Positions 16,977 through 24,091 of a stretch of DNA of 64,000 nucleotides are shown in pieces. Where the stretch lies: the NCBI RefSeq assembly GCF_024125445.1, contig NZ_JAMXWM010000003.1:62001-126000 (forward strand). The letters run 5' to 3'. The position numbers were made by a program, and so were the translations under genes. Each line of letters opens with the position of its first letter. Positions within the stretch are counted from its first letter, which is position 1. The DNA comes from Sporolactobacillus shoreicorticis (lineage in GTDB: Bacteria > Bacillota > Bacilli > Bacillales > Sporolactobacillaceae). Under the pieces are notes generated by a model that saw only the letters and a program-made list of their open reading frames with translations, did not search any database and was not told the DNA's origin.

Positions 16977-17840
16977 TCAATAATGAACCCAATATTTCGA
17001 CAGTCTGAATTGAATTAGCGATATGACTGCCGTAATGATAACTAAAATGATAGCGACTGCTGTTGCCTGTCCCATGTTAAACTGCTGAAAAGCCATCTGA
17101 TAATACAAGTACAGCAAGGTCCGCGTACTGCCTGCGGGGCCGCCCTGTGTCATGACCTGAATTTGATCGTACGCCTGCATCGCACTGATGATTAACGTTA
17201 CGGCAAGAAACAGGGTGATCGGCGAGACAAGCGGCAGATAAAGCTTGCGGATACATTGCCAAATCGTGGCCCCCTCCAGCTTGCACACATCAATGAACTC
17301 ATCTGATATTTTTCCTAAAGCATCACAGTAGAAGATCATGCACCAGCCGACGCTTTTCCAGACAGTGACAATGATGACTGCCCACATTGCAAACGTTGAA
17401 CTTTGCAGCCACTCAGGTTGGGGCAACTGCAGCCAGCCTAAGAATTGATTCAGCAAACCGATTTTTGGTTCGTAGATCCATGACCAGACGATCGACATGG
17501 CAACCATTGGCGTCACCCACGGCGAGAAAATCAGAGCCTTGAACAACGGGCGTCCCTTAATTTGCACACGAAGCAGCAAGGCAAGCAAAAAACCGATAAT
17601 CAGGGTCGGAACCGTTGTCCAAAATGCGAAAAAAAATGTGTTCCAAAGCGCGCCAAGAAAATCAGGAGATTTAAGAACCGTCACATAATTGTCGAGCTGC
17701 ACGTAATGAATCTCCGGGCTGATATAGTCCCAATCCGTAAAGCTCAGCCACAAGGATACAAACATAGGAATAAACCAAAAAACGATGAGCGGAATCACAG
17801 GCACGCCAATAAATAACGCGAATGAACCAAAGCCTTGCAT
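16977..17840 (-). CDS. ABC importer permease, UgpA/MalF type
   Basis: 287 residues from the preferred ATG at 17840, which lies just after the stop codon of the ATPase gene and has GAGG within that gene's end. Upstream in-frame ATGs at 17852 and 17867 have poorer sites. Six membrane segments; EAA loop DVCKLEGATIWQCIRK; ends in the FRLSKYWVHY region typical of UgpA/LacF proteins. Pairs with the UgpE-like permease downstream. Confidence 0.92.
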   Translation of the reverse strand: MQGFGSFALFIGVPVIPLIVFWFIPMFVSLWLSFTDWDYISPEIHYVQLDNYVTVLKSPDFLGALWNTFFFAFWTTVPTLIIGFLLALLLRVQIKGRPLFKALIFSPWVTPMVAMSIVWSWIYEPKIGLLNQFLGWLQLPQPEWLQSSTFAMWAVIIVTVWKSVGWCMIFYCDALGKISDEFIDVCKLEGATIWQCIRKLYLPLVSPITLFLAVTLIISAMQAYDQIQVMTQGGPAGSTRTLLYLYYQMAFQQFNMGQATAVAIILVIITAVISLIQFRLSKYWVHY

Positions 17841-17841
17841 C

Positions 17842-18927
17842 CTATGCCTCATACGCTGCCGCCTCAATCGTTAATCGTTTGCCAGATTCAGCATCAAAAA
17901 AATGGCACTTGTCTTCTGGAAAGCGGACATACACGGTTTCTCCGGAGCAAAAGTCACGATCGGGCTCGCAGCGAATAACAATCTGCTTATCTGTTCCGGC
18001 AATCTCGCCATGAACATATGTATCTGCGCCCATGAGTTCTGCATAGTTGACCGTCACAGGCAGCCCATCTGCCGCAACCAAAATGTTTTCAGGGCGAATG
18101 CCGAGCAACACACGTCCCTGCGTATACGAATCGCTTTTTTTTAATGAAAGCGGAATAAAATCGTCCCATCGTGCCGAATCGCTGCCGGCGGCATGAAATA
18201 CGTTCATCTGAGGCATGCCGATGAATGTCGCTACAAAGGTATTGGCAGGCGCAGTATAAATCTGTTTCGGTGTTCCGATTTGTTGAATCCGTCCGTCCTT
18301 AAGAACCACAATGCGCGTCGCCATGGTCATCGCCTCGACTTGATCATGGGTCACATAGATTGTTGTCGTTTCGAGTTTTTGATGCAGATTAAGAATCTCT
18401 TCACGCATCTGCGTCCTCAATTTGGCATCCAGATTAGATAATGGCTCATCCATTAAAAACAAATCTGCCTGACGAACAATGGCCCGTCCAAGAGCAACAC
18501 GCTGACGCTGACCGCCGGAAAGCTGCTTCGGTTTTTCATGAAGCAGCCTCTGCAGCCCGAGCATTTCGGCCGCGTTGTATACGGCTTCATTAACTTTTTG
18601 TTTCGGATAATGCCTGATACGCAAACCGAAAGCAATATTTTCAAATACAGACAGATGGGGAAATAAGGCATAATTTTGAAAAACAACGGATAGATTGCGG
18701 TCTTTTGCCGGAAGCCGATTCGCTTTTTTTCCGTTTAGAAAAAGTTCACCCGAGGTTATATCTTCCAAGCCTGCGATCATGCGCAGCAGCGTTGATTTTC
18801 CGCAGCCTGAAGGACCGACAAACACAATAAATTCCCCATCCCGAACAGACAGATTAAAATCATGAATCACCGTTTTTTTGTTTTGAGTGTAGATTTTCTG
18901 CAAATGTGTCAAAACAAGTTTTTCCAC
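17842..18927 (-). CDS. ABC importer ATPase, UgpC/MsmK/MalK type
   Basis: 361 residues. Walker [11 protein letters not shown]-loop VFQNYALFPH, signature LSGGQRQR, Walker B LFLMDEPLSNLD, H-loop VTHDQ. A C-terminal TOBE-like regulatory region covers about residues 235-360 (ENILVAADG). GTG start at 18927 with GAGGTG about 9 nt upstream; the frame opens earlier at 18945. First gene of the operon ATPase-permease-permease-binding protein-PHP-HAD. The order and the predicted PhoP control resemble ugp systems for glycerol-3-phosphate and its diesters, though this ATPase class also serves maltose and multiple sugars. Confidence 0.93.
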   Translation of the reverse strand: MEKLVLTHLQKIYTQNKKTVIHDFNLSVRDGEFIVFVGPSGCGKSTLLRMIAGLEDITSGELFLNGKKANRLPAKDRNLSVVFQNYALFPHLSVFENIAFGLRIRHYPKQKVNEAVYNAAEMLGLQRLLHEKPKQLSGGQRQRVALGRAIVRQADLFLMDEPLSNLDAKLRTQMREEILNLHQKLETTTIYVTHDQVEAMTMATRIVVLKDGRIQQIGTPKQIYTAPANTFVATFIGMPQMNVFHAAGSDSARWDDFIPLSLKKSDSYTQGRVLLGIRPENILVAADGLPVTVNYAELMGADTYVHGEIAGTDKQIVIRCEPDRDFCSGETVYVRFPEDKCHFFDAESGKRLTIEAAAYEA

Positions 18928-18966
18928 AAAAATCAAGCACCTCACTTTTTTCTTAGCTTCGGATTC

Positions 18967-19029
18967 ATTATAACAAGCGACTCTAAATGGGCTTTTAAGC
19001 GATTGTAAAGAGAGGTAAGCCTTTGTAAA
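18967..19029 (-). promoter_or_regulatory. Predicted PhoP-activated promoter of the importer operon
   Basis: On the minus strand: TTTACA (19029-19024), N5, TTACCT (19018-19013), N3, TTTACA (19009-19004), N5, TTAAAA (18998-18993), N5, TTTAGA (18987-18982), N9, -10 TATAAT (18972-18967). There is no recognisable -35 box. The last three units keep the 11-bp period of PhoP boxes, and the 9-bp gap to the -10 is the same as in the pstS promoter. The same DNA also reads as a 16-bp direct repeat (18996-19011 and 19016-19031, two mismatches), which a DeoR regulator could use instead. Confidence 0.6.
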
Positions 19030-19113
19030 GATATAAAATAAATCCCACAGAAACCCACATCAGATGGTAAAGTTAATGTACATTCATTGTTCCGACTATG
19101 GAGGGATAAAACC

Positions 19114-19899
19114 ATGTTAAAAATAGAACGGCAGCGTTTTATTCTATCTGAAATCACACGCTATAAAACGTTGAAAAACAAGTGGCTTTGTGATGAGCTT
19201 GGTGTCTCAAGTGAAACGATACGGCGGGATTTAGAAGAAATGGAACAGGGGGGAATGCTGATCCGCGTGCATGGAGGTGCCTATTTAAACAACGAGAATG
19301 TTCGAGAGGTCAGCTTTGTCGATCGTGAACAGCTCCACATCACTGACAAAAAGAAAATTGCGGAGAAATGTGCAGAATTTGTTTATGAAGATGCTGCCAT
19401 CGCACTTGACGTCAGTACAACAAACACAGAAATCGCTCGCTCCCTTGGCAAACATTTTGAAAAGCTCACTATTTTAACGAATTCAATTATTATCGCAAAT
19501 GAACTCGCTAAAAAAAGCGGGTTTACTATCATTATGCCCGGAGGTGTTTTACGAAACTCCGAACTGTGCTTTGTTGGCGAATCCAGCGCCAGATATATGG
19601 CTCAGTTTCATGCCGATATTTTCTTTATGAGTTTCAGCGGAATTAATCTTAAAGACGGCATTACTGATTATGGCTTTGGTGAAAGCCAGATAAAAACAGC
19701 AATGTTTCATAATGCGTCAACAGTATACGCTGTCGGCGACCACAATAAGTTCGAATTGGTTTCCCTAATCAGGATCTGTCCCGCACGCCAAGTAGCGGCA
19801 ATCATCACAGATGACGGATTGCCGGAAGCGCTGATCAGGAATTATGAAAATAAGGGAATTAATCTTTTTATCGGGGGAAGCCTTTCAGATGAGTCATAA
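19114..19899 (+). CDS. DeoR/GlpR-family transcriptional regulator
   Basis: 261 residues from ATG 19114 with GGAGGG about 8 nt upstream; the frame opens at 19087 but without a ribosome site. DeoR helix-turn-helix at residues about 15-55 (CDELGVSSETIRRDLEEMEQ), then the DeoRC sensor domain (DVSTTNTEIARSL, ILTNSIIIANEL, IMPGGVLRNSELCFVG). It is divergent from the importer operon and is probably its specific regulator, responding to a phosphorylated product. It shares its upstream region with the predicted PhoP-dependent promoter, so two signals may act on the operon. Confidence 0.88.
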   Translation: MLKIERQRFILSEITRYKTLKNKWLCDELGVSSETIRRDLEEMEQGGMLIRVHGGAYLNNENVREVSFVDREQLHITDKKKIAEKCAEFVYEDAAIALDVSTTNTEIARSLGKHFEKLTILTNSIIIANELAKKSGFTIIMPGGVLRNSELCFVGESSARYMAQFHADIFFMSFSGINLKDGITDYGFGESQIKTAMFHNASTVYAVGDHNKFELVSLIRICPARQVAAIITDDGLPEALIRNYENKGINLFIGGSLSDES

Positions 19900-19911
19900 T
19901 AAATCATCCAA

Positions 19912-21078
19912 TCAAAATCGATCCGATTTCCAAAAAGCATAGTCACTTTTAGGAAAAAGGGCTGCATAGGGTTGCTTCTGAACTGAAGTGCCAAGCAGCA
20001 CATCGCTTAGCAATTCAGTGGAGTTTCGCTCAATCGACGTTGAGTAGGAAACCGAATCTCCAGGGACCTCAATCTTCGCAACCCCTTTCCTGAGATGAAT
20101 GAGCAGTTCATTGCTCCCGCTTCTGAGCAGTAATGATCTGTCGCTTTCATCGTAATGAGACAGTCTCTGGGAAAGCACCGGTTGAATCTTCTGAAATAAA
20201 CGATCGACACGCAGGATTCTCCACATCGCGCCATTATAGGTTTCGGCATGCGCACTCCATTTCAGAAACAGTTGCCAAAGCGCGTGACGTTCCGGCATCT
20301 GCACCATAAGGCGGCATTCCTCTGATAAATTTTCTTTCAAACGATACATAAATGAAGCAACCGCGTCCTCATGCCCCGGCAAATAACAGCATTCAACCAA
20401 CCCGATTTTGTTTTCATCGAATGCTTCCCACCTGAGATAAGCGACCAGTTCATCATGATCAAAAGCATTCAGAAATGCGCCTTTGCGCTTCTGATTCCAG
20501 GCCATTTGCCCTTTCCAGTACGCATCTGTTCGAATTCTTGCACCGCAAAGCGGCTCAATAAAGTGCCGATACATCTCTTGCACAGCATTTAAGTCTGTTT
20601 CGTTAAAAGGCCGGATTTGATAATCCTGACGCCCGGCCATTTCAAGAATATCAGAAACATTCAGAACGAGTTCGTCCATAGGCAACGTCTGCCAGCCTTC
20701 TTTTTCATAAAATGAATTGATTCCCGTAAATAAAAGAGACAAATCGTAACCATGTGCAGCCATCCACTCCGTTTGATGATTCAGAATGGTCCGAATTAAA
20801 TGCCTGCCGCGATACTCCGGCAAAGCCGCGACGTTTCCGATTCCCCCGCATTTAAGGCTTATTCCAAGATAAGAAAGAAAAAAGGGGAAAATCTGAACGG
20901 CCCCGGCTACATGCTCGTTCACCTTAGCAATCCAAGTGTGATGCTGCTGACAATTCGGATCGAGCCGGATTCTTTCTTCAAAAAAGGCCCGGCTTTTCGG
21001 GAAAATGTTCACCCATAAGTCAAGCGCTTCCTGCCATTCTTGATCGTCATGAACCGGCCTGATTTCGATTGTACCCAT
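19912..21078 (-). CDS. GNAT acetyltransferase, Eis-like
   Basis: 388 residues. The N-terminal GNAT fold has the acetyl-CoA loop region GGIGNVAALPEYRGRHL (residues about 80-96) and TGINSFYEKEGW. A second GNAT-like half and a C-terminal SCP2-like domain complete the length typical of Eis-family enzymes, which acetylate amines such as aminoglycosides or peptides. The B. subtilis or mycobacterial substrate cannot be assumed. It is convergent with the DeoR gene across only 12 nt, with no terminator visible. It marks the start of the accessory stretch. Confidence 0.82.
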   Translation of the reverse strand: MGTIEIRPVHDDQEWQEALDLWVNIFPKSRAFFEERIRLDPNCQQHHTWIAKVNEHVAGAVQIFPFFLSYLGISLKCGGIGNVAALPEYRGRHLIRTILNHQTEWMAAHGYDLSLLFTGINSFYEKEGWQTLPMDELVLNVSDILEMAGRQDYQIRPFNETDLNAVQEMYRHFIEPLCGARIRTDAYWKGQMAWNQKRKGAFLNAFDHDELVAYLRWEAFDENKIGLVECCYLPGHEDAVASFMYRLKENLSEECRLMVQMPERHALWQLFLKWSAHAETYNGAMWRILRVDRLFQKIQPVLSQRLSHYDESDRSLLLRSGSNELLIHLRKGVAKIEVPGDSVSYSTSIERNSTELLSDVLLGTSVQKQPYAALFPKSDYAFWKSDRF

Positions 21079-21119
21079 TGTTCGATCACCGCCTCTGTAA
21101 CAAAGTCACTATTATTTTC

Positions 21120-21473
21120 TTATTTCACTAATCTTAACTGCCATTTTAATTCTCTAAATGCTGTCTTTTTTACTTCGTCATAATTTGAAATATATCTTTC
21201 CAGCTGTCGCCAATTCTTCATCAATATTAGATGTACTTCTGTTGTATCCGCTATAAGATAAAGTTCAATTAAAAAATATAATGTTTCCCAGATTAATGTC
21301 TTGTCTCTTAACTCCAAAATTGCTTGAACCACCTCAGGGATATAAGAAAAAGCATCAGGTGAAGTCATGTTTTGTGTTATTGAATCGAATGAGTCGCTAA
21401 AATATCACTGATTATTTTCCAGCTTCTTCTCCCAGTCGCAATAGATTGCCGCCAGTTGTTCATTGATCAACAC
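21120..21473 (-). pseudogene. Small protein gene with in-frame TGA (unrecognised; immunity-like setting)
   Basis: A GTG start at 21473 with a strong GGAGG site opens 22 codons (ending LENNQ), then TGA at 21407-21405. The same frame continues without a break for 94 more codons to 21120, including a 82-residue stretch starting at an internal ATG (21365). The helix-rich, acidic composition of about 117 residues resembles small immunity or HEAT-like proteins, but I do not recognise the family. The downstream part could still be translated from the internal ATG, though no ribosome site is visible there. Confidence 0.5.
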
Positions 21474-21506
21474 AAAAAGCCTCCTCAGATGGGTGCCTCT
21501 TAATAT

Positions 21507-21623
21507 CTATTCTAACATTAAAACAATAGCTCTTATCATTTTTGAAGATGCAGAAGTAACCTTAATTGATGCAGAATCAGTTATTTCAATCTGGACGGGG
21601 ACAATCTTTAATAGATCGTTCAT
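21507..21623 (-). other. Unrecognised 38-codon open frame
   Basis: Starts with ATG at 21623 and encodes MNDLLKIVPVQIEITDSAS and a short helical tail. There is only a weak A-rich ribosome site. It is on the same strand as, and just upstream of, the broken small gene, so it may be the stub of a longer neighbour. No family recognised. Confidence 0.25.
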
Positions 21624-21631
21624 GAGATTTT

Positions 21632-21817
21632 TTCTTTTAAACTTGTATTACTAAACGACCGCCTGCTAAAATGGTTTCCTTACGTATGTCAATTAATTGG
21701 TCAAAAGCTACAATACTATTTCTATAATAGGTAAGATCATAAGCTTTACCAATAAGGAGCTTTCTTTTCACTATTTTTTGATGCAATGGGAATATCCATT
21801 ACTGCATTTTTTAACCC
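21632..21817 (-). pseudogene. Unrecognised coding remnants cut by the IS element
   Basis: Two overlapping frames look like parts of one former gene running leftward out of the IS. One reads LKNAVMDIPIASKNSEKKA before a stop; the other reads KLLIGKAYDLTYYRNSIV and continues to FDQLIDIRKETILAGG before a stop near 21632. A single frameshift around 21745 would join them. Function unknown. Confidence 0.35.
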
Positions 21818-22933
21818 TTGAATTTACACTTTAAGTGCAACACATAGAAAATTAAAGGACCCATCGCTGAGTCTTCCCTGTACAATAGGATTTGCGAGAA
21901 ACTATTGAAGACAGGGGAAGTCAACGATGAGCCACTACCACCATCTTAATCCATATGAACGAGAAATCATACTGAAAAATGTCATTTTGGGCAAGTCCAT
22001 TCGCTCGATTGCGGCTCTCCTGGATCGCTCTCCAGCCACAGTCAGTCGTGAAATGAAACGCAATCAACAGAGTGACGGCACTTACTCTTCTGTTCAGGCG
22101 GAAGCGAAGTATCATACACGGCGGAAAGGCTGCCACCGTCAACACCTGTTGGCGAATTCTGAACTTCGCGACTGGGTTCAACAGCTCATTCTCGCCCATC
22201 AATGGTCTCCTGAACAAATTGATCAACGGCTTAAACGAGATCATAGTCCTTGAAAAATCAGTTATACGACCATCTATCGTGGAATTGAGCGTCATCTTCT
22301 GGATGAACCCAATCGTCAACCCGGTCAACGCGGAATCGCCCGTCACTTACGGCACCGAGGAAAATCACGACATCGTAAGGGTTATGAAGAACATCGCGGA
22401 AAAATCCACTATAGCCATTCCATTGACGAACGGCCGCCTGAAGCGAATGAACGTCGCGTCATTGGCCATTGGGAAGCGGATACGGTCGTTGGAAAGATCG
22501 GATCCGAATGTCTGGTAACGCTTGTAGATCGAAAAACACGATTTTTAATTGCCGCCAAGGCTGCTAAAAAGACCGCCCAATGTGTGAAGGAGAAATTAAT
22601 TGAGCTGATCAACCAATTACCCGGTGATCAGCGGCTGACCGTAACTCCCGACCGTGGTAAAGAATTTGCTTGGTATGCCCAAGTGGCTAGGGCATGCGGT
22701 ATTACGTTTTATTTTCCCGATCCGCACGCGCCATGGCAACGTGGGAGCAACGAAAATACCAACGGACTGCTGCGGGAGTATTTTCCAAAAAGACATGACC
22801 TTAGCCAGGACAGCAATGCATCCATTGCACATGTCATTAATGAATTAAATCACCGACCTCGCAAATGTTTAGGATGGAAGACTCCTTTTGAGGCCTTTTA
22901 TAATCAGGTGTTGCACTTAGTTTGACAATTCAA
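21818..22933 (+). mobile_element. IS30-family insertion sequence
   Basis: About 1.1 kb with imperfect terminal inverted repeats. The left end 21818-21843 and right end 22908-22933 match at 21 of 26 positions, including the inner block AAGTGCAACAC. It contains one transposase gene, itself interrupted by TGA. No clear target duplication of more than 3 bp is visible (CCC flanks both sides loosely). Flanking coding remnants suggest it landed in or near a gene. Confidence 0.85.
21927..22925 (+). pseudogene. IS30-family transposase with one in-frame TGA
   Basis: 332 codons in a single frame. The N-terminal helix-turn-helix (YEREIILKNVILGKSIRSIA, then LLDRSPATVSREMKRN) is followed by TGA at 22251-22253 (codon 109). 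The DDE catalytic domain then continues in the same frame: HWEADTVVG with the first Asp, TPDRGKEF with the second, and GSNENTNGLLREYFPK with the Glu. The nonsense codon separates DNA binding from catalysis, so the element should be inactive unless suppressed. A CGA-to-TGA or TGG-to-TGA transition explains it. Confidence 0.88.
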
Positions 22934-22984
22934 GCCCGTTTTTTGATTTTGATATCACATATTAATGCAGTAAAAACTTTTCAT

Positions 22985-23083
22985 CTAATTTTCCAATAGA
23001 TGGAATATGCCAGATTCAATTGTGCTGTATTCATGGTTTTCATAATAATGGTCCAAAATACTTAATTCAAATGAGACAAACAT
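22985..23083 (-). other. 32-codon open frame with good ribosome site, probable gene stub
   Basis: ATG at 23083 follows GGGGGAGGG. The peptide begins MFVSFELSILDHYYENHEYS and stops at TAG 22985, 50 nt before the IS right end. The strong ribosome site suggests the start of a real gene now truncated by mutation and the IS. No family recognised. Confidence 0.35.
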
Positions 23084-23174
23084 ATCCCTCCCCCTTTTCA
23101 TTTTTTATTGGTTTTCTCTACATCCTCTAATCCATCTGTCATGATGCGTTGACTGTTAATAAGACAAATGACCA

Positions 23175-23417
23175 TCATCTATCTTCACGTATTGCTTGTA
23201 TTGACCGTTCATCAAATGAGTTCAGATCATTTTGATCATATAAAGTCACCGTTATTTCTCGTACGTATTCTACATCATTAATATGAGCATGCTCATGATT
23301 TCCGAATTTTCTAAGCATGCTCTCTAAACTGTCTTTTAATTCTTTCGCCTCATCCTTTGTTAGGTATAAAATAATATCCCGTAATGACTGATTATTGTCG
23401 TTGTCTAAGATTCGCAT
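23175..23417 (-). CDS. Hypothetical small acidic protein
   Basis: 80 residues beginning MRILDNDNNQSLRDIILYL, with the segment LTKDEAKELKDSLESMLRKF and a C-terminal REITVTLYDQNDLNSFDERS. It is predicted alpha-beta and cytoplasmic, with an intact frame. ATG 23417 has GAAAG about 10 nt upstream; the earlier ATG at 23426 has none. It resembles small proteins seen beside toxin-immunity loci of Bacillales, but I cannot name a family. The remaining 290 nt upstream show no other gene. Confidence 0.5.
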   Translation of the reverse strand: MRILDNDNNQSLRDIILYLTKDEAKELKDSLESMLRKFGNHEHAHINDVEYVREITVTLYDQNDLNSFDERSIQAIREDR

Positions 23418-23659
23418 ACAGATCATTCTTTCATTTTTTTATACAATACACCTGCCTCAATTTTCGACAGTACTCTGTATCAGTTGAAAATACAAATTAG
23501 AAAATAAGATCTTCAAAAAACAAAATTCTATTTGTGATTGCTCACTTACTAAAACTATTTTTATTAAGTATACAAATTCATGATCACGCAGTCAAAATGA
23601 ATCGCTGCTTCTAATCTTCAACGCCAGCAGCACGACGGTATAGTTTCGCCTTACACCTC

Positions 23660-23689
23660 TTGGCTGAATAAATAAAGGTACTGTATAAT
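23660..23689 (+). promoter_or_regulatory. Promoter before the response-regulator remnant
   Basis: TTGGCT (23660-23665), 18 bp, TATAAT (23684-23689). A good vegetative promoter that now drives only a gene fragment. Confidence 0.6.
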
Positions 23690-23715
23690 CAAGTTAATTA
23701 ATAATTCCGGAGTCG

Positions 23716-23934
23716 ATGAATATCGCAATCTGTGATGATGACAACACGCAAAGAGAATACCTAGCAACACTCGTTAGAGAATGGGCAAGAAAAAGCAAAC
23801 GGGCGCTTACCCTTAAACTCTTTGAAAACGCGCAGGCAAAAAGTATGAGGGCTATCTCAACCGCCAAAATGAGCCCGGGGTGTTTGCCACCGAAATCATG
23901 TTGCCACTTTAACTATATTGATGGCACCGATTAG
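23716..23934 (+). pseudogene. N-terminal fragment of a LytTR/AgrA-type response regulator
   Basis: Starts MNIAICDDDNTQREYLATLV, the beginning of a receiver domain with the acidic pair, and keeps family-like sequence to about residue 40 (LFENAQ). From there the frame is unrelated. In the next frame KYEGYLNRQNEPGVFATE reads to a stop near 23911 and may belong to another lost gene joined by deletion. The phosphoacceptor Asp and the DNA-binding LytTR domain are missing. It sits upstream of a ruined ABC exporter, the usual layout of peptide-sensing bacteriocin loci. Confidence 0.7.
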
Positions 23935-23972
23935 CTAAGCTGTGCTCCCCTTTAGCTTAAGAAGGGATGCAG

Positions 23973-24077
23973 ATGGAACTTTTCATACAATTGATATTAG
24001 CCGTTCGTGGTTCAGTTCGTGCCATTCGTGCACGCTTTTTCTTTAGACATCATTCTTGTGCTAATTTGAAGTCGTAA
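23973..24077 (+). other. 34-codon open frame upstream of the ABC remnant
   Basis: ATG 23973 with AAGGGA upstream encodes MELFIQLILAVRGSVRAIRA and a basic tail. It could be the stub of a small membrane or leader peptide of the former exporter locus; nothing more can be said. Confidence 0.25.
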
Positions 24078-24091
24078 GGAGTTGAGACTTC

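Noticed and set aside
18996-19031. 16-bp direct repeat taken as a DeoR operator
   Set aside because: Not excluded, but the match in phase and spacing to the pstS Pho box explains it better; kept only as an alternative.
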